A stretch of DNA of 33,475 nucleotides from Gammaproteobacteria bacterium (lineage in GTDB: Bacteria > Pseudomonadota > Gammaproteobacteria > Pseudomonadales > Azotimanducaceae): NCBI GenBank assembly GCA_004356895.1, contig SMWK01000150.1:1-33475 (forward strand), given 5' to 3'. This document shows positions 8,825 through 17,470 of this stretch, one piece after another (position 1 is the first letter of the stretch; each line of letters starts with the position of its first letter). A program made the position numbers and the translations under genes. The notes beneath the pieces are model-generated. The model had not been told where the DNA came from and did not search any database. It saw nothing but the letters and a program-made list of their open reading frames with translations.

Positions 8825-9010
8825 GTACTAGTGATCCAACAACTCAACCACCACAACATCAGCAAACGGACGGCCCCGGGCCCTGACTGCAACGCCAAGG
8901 TTCGGTGTCAGTGCATTGATTGTCAGGCTGATGATCGTCATGCTCCACAGGTGCTACGACTGCCAATCTACCAAACTGAAGGCTTATTTATTAGAAATTC
9001 TGCAAATCCT

Positions 9011-9895
9011 ATGCTCAATGTAAAACCGTTATCGATTCACATCGGTGCAGAAATCCACGATGTCGATCTAACCAAGCCGCTGGCCACCGATCAGATTTCC
9101 GACATCAAGACAGCGCTGCTTCAATGGAAGGTCGTATTCTTTCGCAATCAACCGCTCAACCATCGGCAACACATCGACTTCGCCCGTCAGTTTGGCGAAC
9201 CCACTCCTGGCCACGTGGTATTCGGCGGCGACAAAACCTATCCCGAAATCTATTCCATCGCCAAAGAGCGTACGGCCAATCGGAATCGCCACCTGGCCCC
9301 GCTCAGGCCATGGACGGGTTGGCACACAGACATTACCGCAGCGATCAACCCGCCCTGGGCGTCTATCCTGCGCAGTGATGTGGTACCACTGTATGGCGGT
9401 GATACTCATTGGACTAATCTTGCGGCTGCGTTCGCAAGCTTATCGCCAGCGTTGCAGAAATTTGTCGAGACTCTCCATGCAGAGCACCGTCTTGCCCTGG
9501 GTGAGCAGACCCTTGCCAGCATTCATCCTCTCGTGCGCGTGCACCCGGAGACTGGGGAACGAGTGCTCTACGTCAGCCCCTCGTTTGTCAAATCCGTTAC
9601 CGGCCTCAAGCCTCATGAAAGCCAGAAACTGCTGGAACTGCTATGGGAACAGGCAATCCGGCCTGAATACACGGTACGGTTCAAATGGGAACCCGGCAGC
9701 ATCGCGTTCTGGGACAATCGCAGCACCGCGCATCTGGCACCCACAGACATCTTCGACTCAGACTTTGAGCGTCAGTTTTATCGCGTCACTTTAGTCGGCG
9801 ACGTACCCGTAGGCGTCGATGGCGAGCTCTCCAGATCCGTGGCCGGAAATCCCATCGGCGCCGCGGCCAAACCCTCGGTCGAGTCGAGTGCATAA
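9011..9895 (+). CDS. TauD/TfdA-family Fe(II)/2-oxoglutarate dioxygenase
   Basis: The 294-residue product shows the TauD family order: the N-terminal IHIGAEIHDVDLTKPL segment, GWHTDITA with iron ligands His105 and Asp107, YGGDTHWTNLAAAF, the third ligand His241 in STAHLAP, and the 2-oxoglutarate-binding arginine in FYRVTLVGD (Arg258). The family hydroxylates sulfonates, phenoxyacids or other small acids using oxygen and 2-oxoglutarate; the substrate is not predictable here. The reading frame is open to 8831, but the ATG at 9011 matches the family N-terminus and the upstream part looks non-coding. Its Shine-Dalgarno is weak. It is followed in the same direction by MATE and P450 genes. Confidence 0.92.
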   Translation: MLNVKPLSIHIGAEIHDVDLTKPLATDQISDIKTALLQWKVVFFRNQPLNHRQHIDFARQFGEPTPGHVVFGGDKTYPEIYSIAKERTANRNRHLAPLRPWTGWHTDITAAINPPWASILRSDVVPLYGGDTHWTNLAAAFASLSPALQKFVETLHAEHRLALGEQTLASIHPLVRVHPETGERVLYVSPSFVKSVTGLKPHESQKLLELLWEQAIRPEYTVRFKWEPGSIAFWDNRSTAHLAPTDIFDSDFERQFYRVTLVGDVPVGVDGELSRSVAGNPIGAAAKPSVESSA

Positions 9896-9937
9896 GACCT
9901 AACTCAACCCTTCGCATGGAAACCGACTAGGACCTAC

Positions 9938-11419
9938 ATGGCCGAAGTCAAAACCAGCTCAAGTGAAAGTTCCGCTATGGCGAAGTCGCTTAGTTTTACC
10001 GAGGGTCCCGTTCATACCCATTTGATCAGATTAACCGGGTATATGTCGCTGGGATTTATCTCGATCATGACGGCGAGCCTGTTGGAAACCGTTTACGTTG
10101 GCATCCTTGGCACCAACGAGCTTGCGGCAATTTCGTTTACGTTTCCCCTTGTGATGCTTTTGCAGGGCGTCTCGATGGGGCTCGGTATTGGTGCATCTTC
10201 CGTCGTCGCCCGGGCCATGGGCAGTGGTGACAAGGATCGGGCACGACGCCTCATTACCCACGGTTGTGTCCTGGTCATGGGGGTCATAGTCTGTTTTGTC
10301 GTCATCACCTACATCGCGCTGGAACCGTTCTTCGCTTTGTTAGGCGCTGGACCAGAGATCCTGCCCCTAGCGGTTGCCTATACAAAGATCTGGCTGTTCG
10401 GATTGCCGTTTCTTACGTTTGCCTTCGTCGGCTCCATGCTGATGCGTGCCACCGGAGATGCGGTAACCCCCGGCTATTTGATGACTGTTGGCTCTGCGCT
10501 GCACGTCACGATTGCACCTTTTTTTATCTTTGGCATTGCCGGTGTTCCGGAACTGGGCCTGGAGGGTGCTGCCATCGGTTTCGTCATAGCGAGAATCCTG
10601 AGTTCTGGCCTCTACTTCTATTACATGGCTTTTCGCGACAGTCTGTTACTGCCAAGTCTTGACGGAATCACTACGTCCTGCAGGCAAATACTGCACGTGG
10701 GTCTGCCCGCTATTGCCTCCAACCTCATCGGGCCGGTTTCAATGACCATCATCACCCGCCTGCTGGCGGGGCATGGCGCAGTTGTCGTCGCGGGTTATGG
10801 TGTAGCCACACGCGTTGAAGCCATGGTGATGATGATCATTTTCGCTTTGTCTATGAGTGTCGCTCCCTTTGTCGGTCAGAACTGGGAAGCGGGTCTTTAC
10901 GATCGGGTCAAAAAAGCGCTTCAGTTGGCTAACGGTTTTTCTCTGTCGTGGGGCTTGTTTGCATTTGTACTTCTTTCGTTAACCGCAAGATGGTTTGTCT
11001 CGCTCATCAACAGCGACCCGGGCGTTGTGGAGGCGGCATCTGTTTATCTGATCATCGTTCCGGTGAGTGTCGGATTCATGGGGATAATGTTGACCGCCAC
11101 CCAAAGTTTCAACGCTCTTGGCAAACCGATTCCGCCTCTGGTGATGTCGATCCTGCAAATGCTCGTGATCTACATACCACTCGCCCTGATCGGCGACTTT
11201 CTGTGGGGATACGTTGGGATCTACATCGCTTTTGCAACAACAAGCGTTATCATGGGCACGTTAGGCTTTTTCTGGATTAACAACGTGATCAAAAAAGAAA
11301 TTGGACGAAGTCTCCCACTGCAGATAATTGAGCATCCATTGAATGTGAGCGTTGAGCGGGAGCGCAGCAATGACCGAAACGTTACCGGACCATCAAGAGA
11401 CGTTAGAAGAGATCGATAG
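9938..11419 (+). CDS. MATE family efflux transporter
   Basis: The 493-residue protein has about twelve transmembrane segments in two repeated halves, with MATE-typical features. These are an ETVYVGILGTNELAAIS segment in helix 1-2, the GIGASSVVARAMGSGD loop, LMRATGDAVTPGY, and in the second half VAGYGVATRVEA and SVAPFVGQNWEAG. MATE proteins export cationic compounds or metabolites using a Na+ or H+ gradient. The start follows TAGGACC. The gene begins 42 bp after the dioxygenase gene. Its last 50 bp overlap the P450 gene in another frame, with a charged, poorly conserved C-terminal tail, so extension by loss of an earlier stop is possible. Confidence 0.92.
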   Translation: MAEVKTSSSESSAMAKSLSFTEGPVHTHLIRLTGYMSLGFISIMTASLLETVYVGILGTNELAAISFTFPLVMLLQGVSMGLGIGASSVVARAMGSGDKDRARRLITHGCVLVMGVIVCFVVITYIALEPFFALLGAGPEILPLAVAYTKIWLFGLPFLTFAFVGSMLMRATGDAVTPGYLMTVGSALHVTIAPFFIFGIAGVPELGLEGAAIGFVIARILSSGLYFYYMAFRDSLLLPSLDGITTSCRQILHVGLPAIASNLIGPVSMTIITRLLAGHGAVVVAGYGVATRVEAMVMMIIFALSMSVAPFVGQNWEAGLYDRVKKALQLANGFSLSWGLFAFVLLSLTARWFVSLINSDPGVVEAASVYLIIVPVSVGFMGIMLTATQSFNALGKPIPPLVMSILQMLVIYIPLALIGDFLWGYVGIYIAFATTSVIMGTLGFFWINNVIKKEIGRSLPLQIIEHPLNVSVERERSNDRNVTGPSRDVRRDR

Positions 11420-12629
11420 CATTCCCCTGGCGGATATTGCTCCGGGTCGAGCGGATCGGTTTCAAAAGAATACGATTTTTCCGGTTTTCGCACGGCTTCG
11501 CAAAGAAGACCCGGTGCACTATACGGCCTCGAGTGAGTGGGGACCCTATTGGTCTATCACCCGGTTCAGAGACATTATGGCGGTTGAACAAGATCACAAG
11601 AATTTCTCTTCGGAGACGGGCGGAATCGTGATTGGCGACCCTGAGGAAGACTTCAAATTTGAAAACTTCATCACGATGGATCCACCAAAACACGATGAAC
11701 AGCGCATGACGGTTACCGGCGTTGTTGCACCACGCAACCTGGTCAAACTGGAAGGAACGATTCGCGGTAGAGTTGCAACGATTCTGGATTCTCTGCCCCG
11801 TGACGAGGAGTTCGACTGGGTAGATCGAGTTTCCATTGAACTAACCACGCAGATGCTGGCCATACTTTTTGATTTCCCGTTTGAGGAGCGTCGCAAACTG
11901 ACGTATTGGTCGGACATGGCGACGGCAACTCCCCAGGTTGGTAACACGAGCGTCACTCAAGATGAACGCCGTACCGCATTGCTGGAGTGTCTGGAGTATT
12001 TCACCCGGTTGTTCAACGAACGTGGTGCAAAAGAGCCGGGTGAAAATCTCGATCTTATTTCTATGCTTGCACACGGTGAAGCGACCAAAAACATGCCGCC
12101 CATGGAGTTCCTGGGGAATCTTATTTTGCTGATTGTCGGGGGCAACGACACCACTCGAAACTCGATTTCCGGTGGGGTGGTGGCTTTGAACGAAAATCCT
12201 GCTGAATATGAAAAACTCCGCAACGACCCCAAACTGGTACCAAGCATGGTTTCTGAGATCATCCGCTGGCAGACGCCGCTCGCGTACATGCGTCGGACCG
12301 TCAATTCGGACCTGGTTTTTGCCGGTAAACAGATGAAAGCCGGAGACAAAGTGGTGATGTGGTACGTCTCCGGGAATCGGGATGAGGATGAAATTGATCG
12401 CGCAGACGAATTCATCATCGACCGGAAAAACCCGAGGCATCACCTGTCGTTTGGCTTTGGGATTCATCGGTGCATGGGCAATCGCCTCGCTGAAATGCAG
12501 CTGCGAATCGTCTGGGAAGAGATTCTGAAACGCTTTCACACGGTTGCAGTGGTGGGGCGTCCGGTGAGAACCGAATCGAACTTCGTTCGAGGGTTTCAGA
12601 AGCTTCCTGTGCGCTTGCACTCAGTCTGA
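11370..12629 (+). CDS. Cytochrome P450
   Basis: The 419-residue soluble bacterial P450 has all core motifs. The I-helix oxygen-activation motif is GGNDTTRN, the K-helix ExxR is EIIRW, and the haem loop is FGFGIHRCMGNRLAE with Cys368 as the iron ligand. FITMDPPKHDEQR near residues 100-112 is typical of the CYP124/125/142-like and terpene/steroid or branched-lipid hydroxylating families; that assignment is tentative. The ATG at 11370 has GGGAG 7 nt upstream. Electrons must come from a ferredoxin system, and none is encoded here. It shares an operon with the dioxygenase and MATE genes, suggesting oxidation and export of a related small molecule. Confidence 0.93.
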   Translation: MTETLPDHQETLEEIDSIPLADIAPGRADRFQKNTIFPVFARLRKEDPVHYTASSEWGPYWSITRFRDIMAVEQDHKNFSSETGGIVIGDPEEDFKFENFITMDPPKHDEQRMTVTGVVAPRNLVKLEGTIRGRVATILDSLPRDEEFDWVDRVSIELTTQMLAILFDFPFEERRKLTYWSDMATATPQVGNTSVTQDERRTALLECLEYFTRLFNERGAKEPGENLDLISMLAHGEATKNMPPMEFLGNLILLIVGGNDTTRNSISGGVVALNENPAEYEKLRNDPKLVPSMVSEIIRWQTPLAYMRRTVNSDLVFAGKQMKAGDKVVMWYVSGNRDEDEIDRADEFIIDRKNPRHHLSFGFGIHRCMGNRLAEMQLRIVWEEILKRFHTVAVVGRPVRTESNFVRGFQKLPVRLHSV

Positions 12630-12670
12630 GTTATTGGGTAGCTCGACCCGCGGAACAGCCCTCATGTAAG

Positions 12671-12685
12671 CCACACAGTGTGTGG
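12671..12685. repeat. Perfect 7-bp-arm palindrome after the P450 gene
   Basis: CCACACA-G-TGTGTGG, two perfect arms around one base, lies 42 bp past the P450 stop. There is no T-run, so it is more likely a protein-binding site than a terminator. Function unknown. Confidence 0.5.
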
Positions 12686-12725
12686 CGGACTGGGATCTTT
12701 TGTCGAACACTCAACACTCCGGCAG

Positions 12726-12743
12726 GGGATATAAATATATCCC
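12726..12743. promoter_or_regulatory. 18-bp palindrome, candidate operator
   Basis: GGGATATA-AA-TATATCCC has perfect 8-bp arms. It lies in the 309-bp gene-poor gap (12630-12938), upstream of a strong Shine-Dalgarno and ATG (12821-12833) that open only a 15-codon frame. Symmetry of this kind is typical of dimeric repressor sites; no cognate regulator is adjacent. Confidence 0.45.
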
Positions 12744-12830
12744 ACGGAAATTATCCTTGACGTTCGATTCGGCTATAGCAGACAGGTGGTTGTGCAGTGA
12801 ACCAGGCAGTTCACGGTCAAAAGGAGACAA

Positions 12831-12878
12831 ATGGACTACTGGCCGACACCCGGTAAAACATACCCAGGATTCGATTGA
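12831..12878 (+). other. Orphan gene start (strong RBS, 15-codon frame)
   Basis: AAGGAGA at 12821-12827 and ATG at 12831 form the best translation start in this gap, but the frame (MDYWPTPGKTYPGFD) stops at 12876-12878. It may be the 5' stub of a gene whose remainder was lost when the G+C-richer amidohydrolase/HNH patch arrived, or a leader peptide. The rest of the 12630-12938 gap holds only the two palindromes. Confidence 0.35.
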
Positions 12879-12938
12879 ACTCAAGCAGGTTTCTCAATGC
12901 CATACTGGACAGCGCCTTAGCACATCCGTCAAGCGCCC

Positions 12939-14462
12939 CTACTTGGCTGCGGCGACGGCGGCGGCTTCGAGCAAGTCGTCGAGTGCGTCCCTTGTGAAAA
13001 GGCGACCGTTCGCCATCACCGCCCGGACTGTCCGTGTGTTGCCGATGTCCTTGAGCGGATTGGCGTCAAGCAGTACCAGATCCGCCAGCATTCCGGGCGC
13101 AACCGAACCGAGGTCGGTGTCGAGGTCTAAATACCGTGCCGGTGCGGTGGTGGCCGCTGCAAGAGCAGCCGCCGGTGATAACCCCGCATCGGCGAGAATC
13201 CCCAACTCGTCGTGAAGCCCGGATCCTGGGTAGACAAGCAGGTTGGGCGTGTCGCTGCCGGCGAGAATCGGGATGCCACTCTGCTCCAGGGTGGCCACGC
13301 CTTCGTAAAGCCGGTCGAAGTACCGAGCGTAGAGCGTTCGGGTCGCCTCGTCGATCGTTTGCTCTTCGATCCACGTCTCCCAGAGACTGCGGATACGCGG
13401 CACGAGGTATCGCCTGCGGTCGTCGTCTTCCACCGCCGCGCGCAGATCGTGGTTCACGACGTTGTTGGTGTTGACCAAAAAGGTCGGGCTGAAGAACGTC
13501 CCGTTCTCCAACAACGCCGCCACCAGCGGCCCGCACTCCGCCGGATCGAATGCTGCGATCAGTCCTTCGAGGTAGGCCAGAAAGCCTCCCTCTTCGTAGG
13601 CCGCCCGGGCGCTGGCAACCTCTTTAGCAGAGCCGCAGGCTTCCAGCAACGACGGGGCCGCGTGCTCGATTCCTTTCTGGCCGGCGTTGGCCGCTTCGAT
13701 CAGTGTGACCCCCCTCGGAACATGGCCAGCGACAACGATGCCGAGGGCTCGCGCCTCTTCCACGATGGCATGGTAGACGTTGGAACTCATGCTGCAGTTG
13801 AGGATCTTCAGGAAATCGGCACCGCTATTCCGCGCCCAGCGTACCTTCTCCCGCGCGTCCTCGGGGCTCTCCAGCGTATAGCTCGGATAGCACTCCGTGG
13901 AGCCGTCAAACATCATGCTTGAAGAGACGATTCGCGGACCCACGATCGCCCGGCCGACTATCTCCTCCCGCCAACCGACGATCGTCCGGGGTGACGGGTT
14001 GCCCGGAGTTTCGTCCGTCATACAAGGTTGAGACCCAGGCTGCCGTGACACGTAGGTGGAATCGCAACCCGACATCACCCGAATGCCGGTGACTCCGTGG
14101 GCCAGGAACACGGGAAACTCGACCGTGCGCACCTGATCGGCATCACCTTGGAAATGCACGTGCATGTCCCAGAGGCCCGGGATCAAGAACCGACCCTCGC
14201 CGTCCACCTGCTCGACGCCCGGACCCAGAGCGATATCTCGCGACGGCAAGACATGAACGATTCTCTCCCTGGATACAACCACTGTCATCCCCGGGTGCAC
14301 GGATCCGCCGCTTACGTCGATGAGCGCCACGTCGACGAACGCGATCCCTTGGTCGACGCGTGTCACCGGTGCGCAGGCGACCGCTCCAACAGCCAGGAAG
14401 GCAAGCAAGACGGTCCGTATACCTCGGACGGGTGAATGTCGAATGATAAATACTCGCCGCAT
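12939..14462 (-). CDS. Secreted amidohydrolase, putative lipoprotein
   Basis: The 507-residue protein begins with a basic N-terminus and a hydrophobic stretch (TVLLAFLAVGAVAC, about 17-30). It ends in a lipobox-like Ala-Val-Ala-Cys, so export and lipidation are likely. The enzyme part is an imidazolonepropionase-like amidohydrolase: DMHVHFQGD supplies the HxH metal pair, FLKILN a lysine that could be carboxylated, AGHVPRG and EHAAPS the next histidines, and AGSDTPN the catalytic Asp. Relatives include periplasmic peptidases (prolidase-like) and cyclic-amide hydrolases; substrate unknown. The Shine-Dalgarno is weak. Codon and base composition look richer in G+C than the neighbouring P450 gene, and the gene sits between an orphan gene start and an HNH remnant, consistent with acquisition. 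Confidence 0.88.
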   Translation of the reverse strand: MRRVFIIRHSPVRGIRTVLLAFLAVGAVACAPVTRVDQGIAFVDVALIDVSGGSVHPGMTVVVSRERIVHVLPSRDIALGPGVEQVDGEGRFLIPGLWDMHVHFQGDADQVRTVEFPVFLAHGVTGIRVMSGCDSTYVSRQPGSQPCMTDETPGNPSPRTIVGWREEIVGRAIVGPRIVSSSMMFDGSTECYPSYTLESPEDAREKVRWARNSGADFLKILNCSMSSNVYHAIVEEARALGIVVAGHVPRGVTLIEAANAGQKGIEHAAPSLLEACGSAKEVASARAAYEEGGFLAYLEGLIAAFDPAECGPLVAALLENGTFFSPTFLVNTNNVVNHDLRAAVEDDDRRRYLVPRIRSLWETWIEEQTIDEATRTLYARYFDRLYEGVATLEQSGIPILAGSDTPNLLVYPGSGLHDELGILADAGLSPAAALAAATTAPARYLDLDTDLGSVAPGMLADLVLLDANPLKDIGNTRTVRAVMANGRLFTRDALDDLLEAAAVAAAK

Positions 14463-14535
14463 GGCTTGAGCTCTGTTCTGTAGTCCCTACTTCGGTTCAA
14501 CTATCACACGCCACATTACACAACAGTATTGTTAC

Positions 14536-14891
14536 TTGTTTTGCAAACACCCGGAGAGATTGACTCGGCACATCCATGTGCCTCGCGTCCTCACGTGGTT
14601 GGTTTGGGGTTTCGTTGAGGGTGAGGTACTGAACGTGGGGCGCAAGACGCGGGTCATTCCAACGGCCATACGACGGGCGCTGAGAGCCCGCGATCGGTCC
14701 TGCCAGTATCCGGGTTGTTCCCAAAGCCGCTACGTCGACGGTCACCACATCGTCCACTGGGCGGACGGGGGTGAAACGAAGCTCAATAATCTGGTTCTTA
14801 TCGTCGGAGACATCACCGACTGGTGCACGAGTTCGGTTATCAAATCATAAAAATGCAAACCGGGTTCGAGTTCGTGAAGCCAAGTGGTTAA
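14536..14891 (+). pseudogene. HNH endonuclease remnant (DUF222/13E12-type), frameshifted
   Basis: Only the C-terminal HNH part of a larger protein remains. From about 14617 the frame gives EVLNVGRKTRVIPTAIRRAL, then ARDRSCQYPGCSQSRYVDGHH and WADGGETKLNNLVL, the classic DUF222-linked HNH domain. At about 14800 the expected C/R-R-H-H-R-L-V-H end is found only in another frame: from 14802 RRRHHRLVHEFGYQII continues to a TAA at 14889-14891. One base loss (or two gained) therefore breaks the gene, and the N-terminal 250 or more residues are missing. Such genes are often multicopy and spread with mobile DNA. It is convergent with the GPH symporter gene. Confidence 0.8.
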
Positions 14892-14906
14892 GTCGTTGGC
14901 CCCAAA

Positions 14907-16238
14907 CTACTTCTTCGCGAGTTCCTGCACGATTTTCGCATGCGCCCCCGCATCGAGTCGGTACGCACGTGCTGCGATGATCAGCACAACCATGATACCC
15001 ATCGGCACCAGGGTCATGACCACGTGGATTGCCTCGGTCGTAGTTTGCGACTGTTCCATGTTAGCTGCGTACCCGGTAAACCCAAGCACCCACGCCACGG
15101 TTACGCCACCGATGGCTTTTGCGGTTTTCTGAAAAAAGCTCGCGAACGCAAAAATTGCTCCGTCCGCCCGCAAACCTGTCTTCCATTGCGAGTACTCAAT
15201 GGTGTCTGGAATCATCGCCCAGCCAAGTACCGCTATCGGGGTGCCACCAAGCGCCATCACACCCGACCAGATAAAAACCCAGGTAATGGCGTCATAGGGT
15301 GTGAAGTACAACCCGAGGGCGCCAACAATCGTGACCACGGCACCAATCGCAATGCCTCCTGCCTTGCCGAAAACGGCAGCGAGCTTAGGTACGAAGGGAA
15401 GCCCCACAAACATCACTGGCATCGTGACTAAGAAAAACAGCGGAATCAGATCCGCGCGTCCCAGATTGTATTCAAAATAGTACGGAGTAACGGCCTGCCG
15501 CACGGTGAATGACAACATTCCGCACGTAAACATGACTATAACAACCAGTAGAGGGGGATTCTCGAATACTGCTTTAAGCGAATCCTTCAACTTAAGCTCC
15601 TGCGAAGCAGGTGGTTGCACCTTCTCTTGCGTCATCACCACGGTGAGCCAGAGCAATCCAGTGGCGATTACAGAAAATATGACGAGCGACCACTGATAAC
15701 CGGCGGCTTCGGTTTCAAACAAACCTACCAACGGCAGCATGCCTACAGAGATTGCCAGGCCACCTGCAAACGCAAAAGCCATGCGGACCGTGGAAAGCAT
15801 CGTTCGCTCCTGATGGTCCATCGTCAACGACGCAGTCAATGCCGAGTAGGGAATGGAAACAACCGTGTAGGCGATACCGAACGAGATATAGGTGAGATAA
15901 GCCCACCATAACTTTCCTGCGTCGCTGAAATCCGGCGAGCTGAAAGTCAGAACGGAGATGATGCCGAGCGGTATCGCACCAAAAAGTATATGCGGTCGCA
16001 ACCGACCCCAACGGCTGCGCGTGCGTTCGGCAATTGCACCCATTATCGGGTCCGTTACAGCATCGATAATCCGTGCAACCAGCAACACCCCACCCGCAGC
16101 GACGGCAGAAATCCCCAACACGTCGGTATAGAAGTACAACAGATAAGTCATCACCGAGATGAAGTAGAGGTTGATCCCAAAATCACCTACGCCATAACCA
16201 ATCCGCTGGGTCGGAGCAAGTTTTCCGTTTTGCGTCAT
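14907..16238 (-). CDS. GPH-family (MelB-like) cation symporter
   Basis: This 443-residue inner-membrane protein has about twelve helices and the glycoside-pentoside-hexuronide symporter signatures. GYGVGDFGINLYF (about 14-26) opens helix 1. DAVTDPIMGAIAERTRSRWG, followed by RLRPHIL, carries the cation-coordinating aspartates of helix 2 and the cytoplasmic loop motif, and AMIPDTIEYSQWKTG is the second-half motif. The family imports sugars or other solutes with Na+ or H+. The gene starts 41 bp after the CoA-transferase stop in the same direction, so the two are probably co-transcribed and this carrier may import the acid that the transferase activates. The ribosome binding site is weak. Confidence 0.92.
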   Translation of the reverse strand: MTQNGKLAPTQRIGYGVGDFGINLYFISVMTYLLYFYTDVLGISAVAAGGVLLVARIIDAVTDPIMGAIAERTRSRWGRLRPHILFGAIPLGIISVLTFSSPDFSDAGKLWWAYLTYISFGIAYTVVSIPYSALTASLTMDHQERTMLSTVRMAFAFAGGLAISVGMLPLVGLFETEAAGYQWSLVIFSVIATGLLWLTVVMTQEKVQPPASQELKLKDSLKAVFENPPLLVVIVMFTCGMLSFTVRQAVTPYYFEYNLGRADLIPLFFLVTMPVMFVGLPFVPKLAAVFGKAGGIAIGAVVTIVGALGLYFTPYDAITWVFIWSGVMALGGTPIAVLGWAMIPDTIEYSQWKTGLRADGAIFAFASFFQKTAKAIGGVTVAWVLGFTGYAANMEQSQTTTEAIHVVMTLVPMGIMVVLIIAARAYRLDAGAHAKIVQELAKK

Positions 16239-16279
16239 TTATTGCTTATCATTTATTGCGTCAGACTTGTGAAATCGCA

Positions 16280-17458
16280 CTAAATCACACCGGCATCGTG
16301 AAACGCGGAAATTTGTGCTGTGGTGTAGCCAAATTCCACGAGTATCGTGTCGGAATCGGCGCCGGGATCGGGTGCCGCATTACGGAAACTGGGATCTTCC
16401 GGGAACAGCGAGAGGTTGATGGGTGAACGCACAAGTCCTAGATCGTCGAGTTCCGGGTGAGGAGCGGGTTTCACCATCTCGAGATGTTTCACCTGGGGAT
16501 CCTCGAACCCCTCGCCGATGTTGTTGATCGGACCACAGGGTACGCCCGCGTTATTAAGCTTCTCGACGAGTTCGGCAGTGGTGTATGCCTCGGTAATCGC
16601 GTTGATATCGGCATTGAGCTGCACTTTACGTTCCCGGCGTCTCCTTGGGGAGCTGTAGTCCGGGTTATCAGACAGCGTGTTCGCATCGAGCGCACGGCAG
16701 AAACGCTCCCACAACCTCGGGCTCGAGGCCGCGATGTTGGCAAGGCCGTCCTTTGAACGAAAAGCGCCCATCGCCGCTTGAGTAGGATGGTTATTACCCT
16801 GCTGATCGGGGATCTCCCCGTTCATGGTGTAACGCGCTCCTTGAAAATCGAGCTTCGACATCATAGATTCGAGGAGCGAGGTATGCACCCACTGACCTTC
16901 GCCCGTGCGTTCTCTATGTAACAGTGCGAGAAGAATACCCTGCCCGAGAAACATGCCAGCAGAGGTATCGCTGATCGCAATCCCGACACGCATCGGACCC
17001 TTGCCTGGCTCCCCGGTAACCGACATCAACCCGCTTAGTCCCTGAATGATCTGGTCTACACCGGCGCGGTCGCTGTACGGCCCATCCTGGCCGAAGCCCG
17101 AGATGCTTGCGTAGATAATTGCAGGGTTTACGGCTTTCACGGTTTCGTAATCAACCTTCAAGCGATGTTTTACGTCTGCCTTGAAGTTCTCCACCACCAC
17201 GTCCGCTTGTTTGGCGAGCGTCATGAAGATTTTATGACCCTCGGGTTCCTTCAGATTGATCGTCAAGCCACGTTTGTTGCGATGCAGGTTCTGTTCATCA
17301 GGTCCGCGTCGTGCACCGGTGAGAGCGCCCACGGCACGCATTGGTGGTTGCTCGACCTTGATGACGTCCGCACCCCAATCGCTAAGCAGGCGTACGGCAA
17401 CGGGACCCGCCCGAGCGTGGGTGAGATCCAGAACGCGAATGTGTGAAAGAGGTTTCAT
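16280..17458 (-). CDS. CaiB/BaiF (type III) CoA-transferase
   Basis: The 392-residue protein is a complete class III CoA-transferase. It begins with LSHIRVLDLTHARAGPVAVRLLSDWGADVIKVE in family order, then LHRNKRGLTINLK, IIYASISGFGQDGPY and VGIAISDTSAG. Asp164 in the last motif corresponds to the aspartate that forms the aspartyl-CoA anhydride in formyl-CoA transferase. Members move CoA between carboxylic acids such as oxalate, carnitine, mesaconate and bile acids; the substrate here is unknown. It lies 12 bp downstream of the truncated amidohydrolase reading frame and just upstream of the GPH symporter, so an operon of deacylase, CoA-transferase and importer probably existed before the deletion. 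Confidence 0.93.
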   Translation of the reverse strand: MKPLSHIRVLDLTHARAGPVAVRLLSDWGADVIKVEQPPMRAVGALTGARRGPDEQNLHRNKRGLTINLKEPEGHKIFMTLAKQADVVVENFKADVKHRLKVDYETVKAVNPAIIYASISGFGQDGPYSDRAGVDQIIQGLSGLMSVTGEPGKGPMRVGIAISDTSAGMFLGQGILLALLHRERTGEGQWVHTSLLESMMSKLDFQGARYTMNGEIPDQQGNNHPTQAAMGAFRSKDGLANIAASSPRLWERFCRALDANTLSDNPDYSSPRRRRERKVQLNADINAITEAYTTAELVEKLNNAGVPCGPINNIGEGFEDPQVKHLEMVKPAPHPELDDLGLVRSPINLSLFPEDPSFRNAAPDPGADSDTILVEFGYTTAQISAFHDAGVI

Positions 17459-17470
17459 CCCAAGTTTCGC

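Noticed and set aside
8831-9010. N-terminal extension of the TauD-type dioxygenase
   Set aside because: The 60 extra residues do not resemble the family. The ATG at 9011 matches the usual N-terminus, and the upstream DNA is the intergenic region to a divergent gene.
12757-12779. TTGACG/TATAGC as a promoter for the orphan start
   Set aside because: The boxes are only about 11 bp apart, too close for sigma70.
12682-13215. 177-codon plus-strand frame as a gene
   Set aside because: Most of it is antisense to the amidohydrolase gene, and the translation is low-complexity Ala/Ser, typical of a shadow frame.
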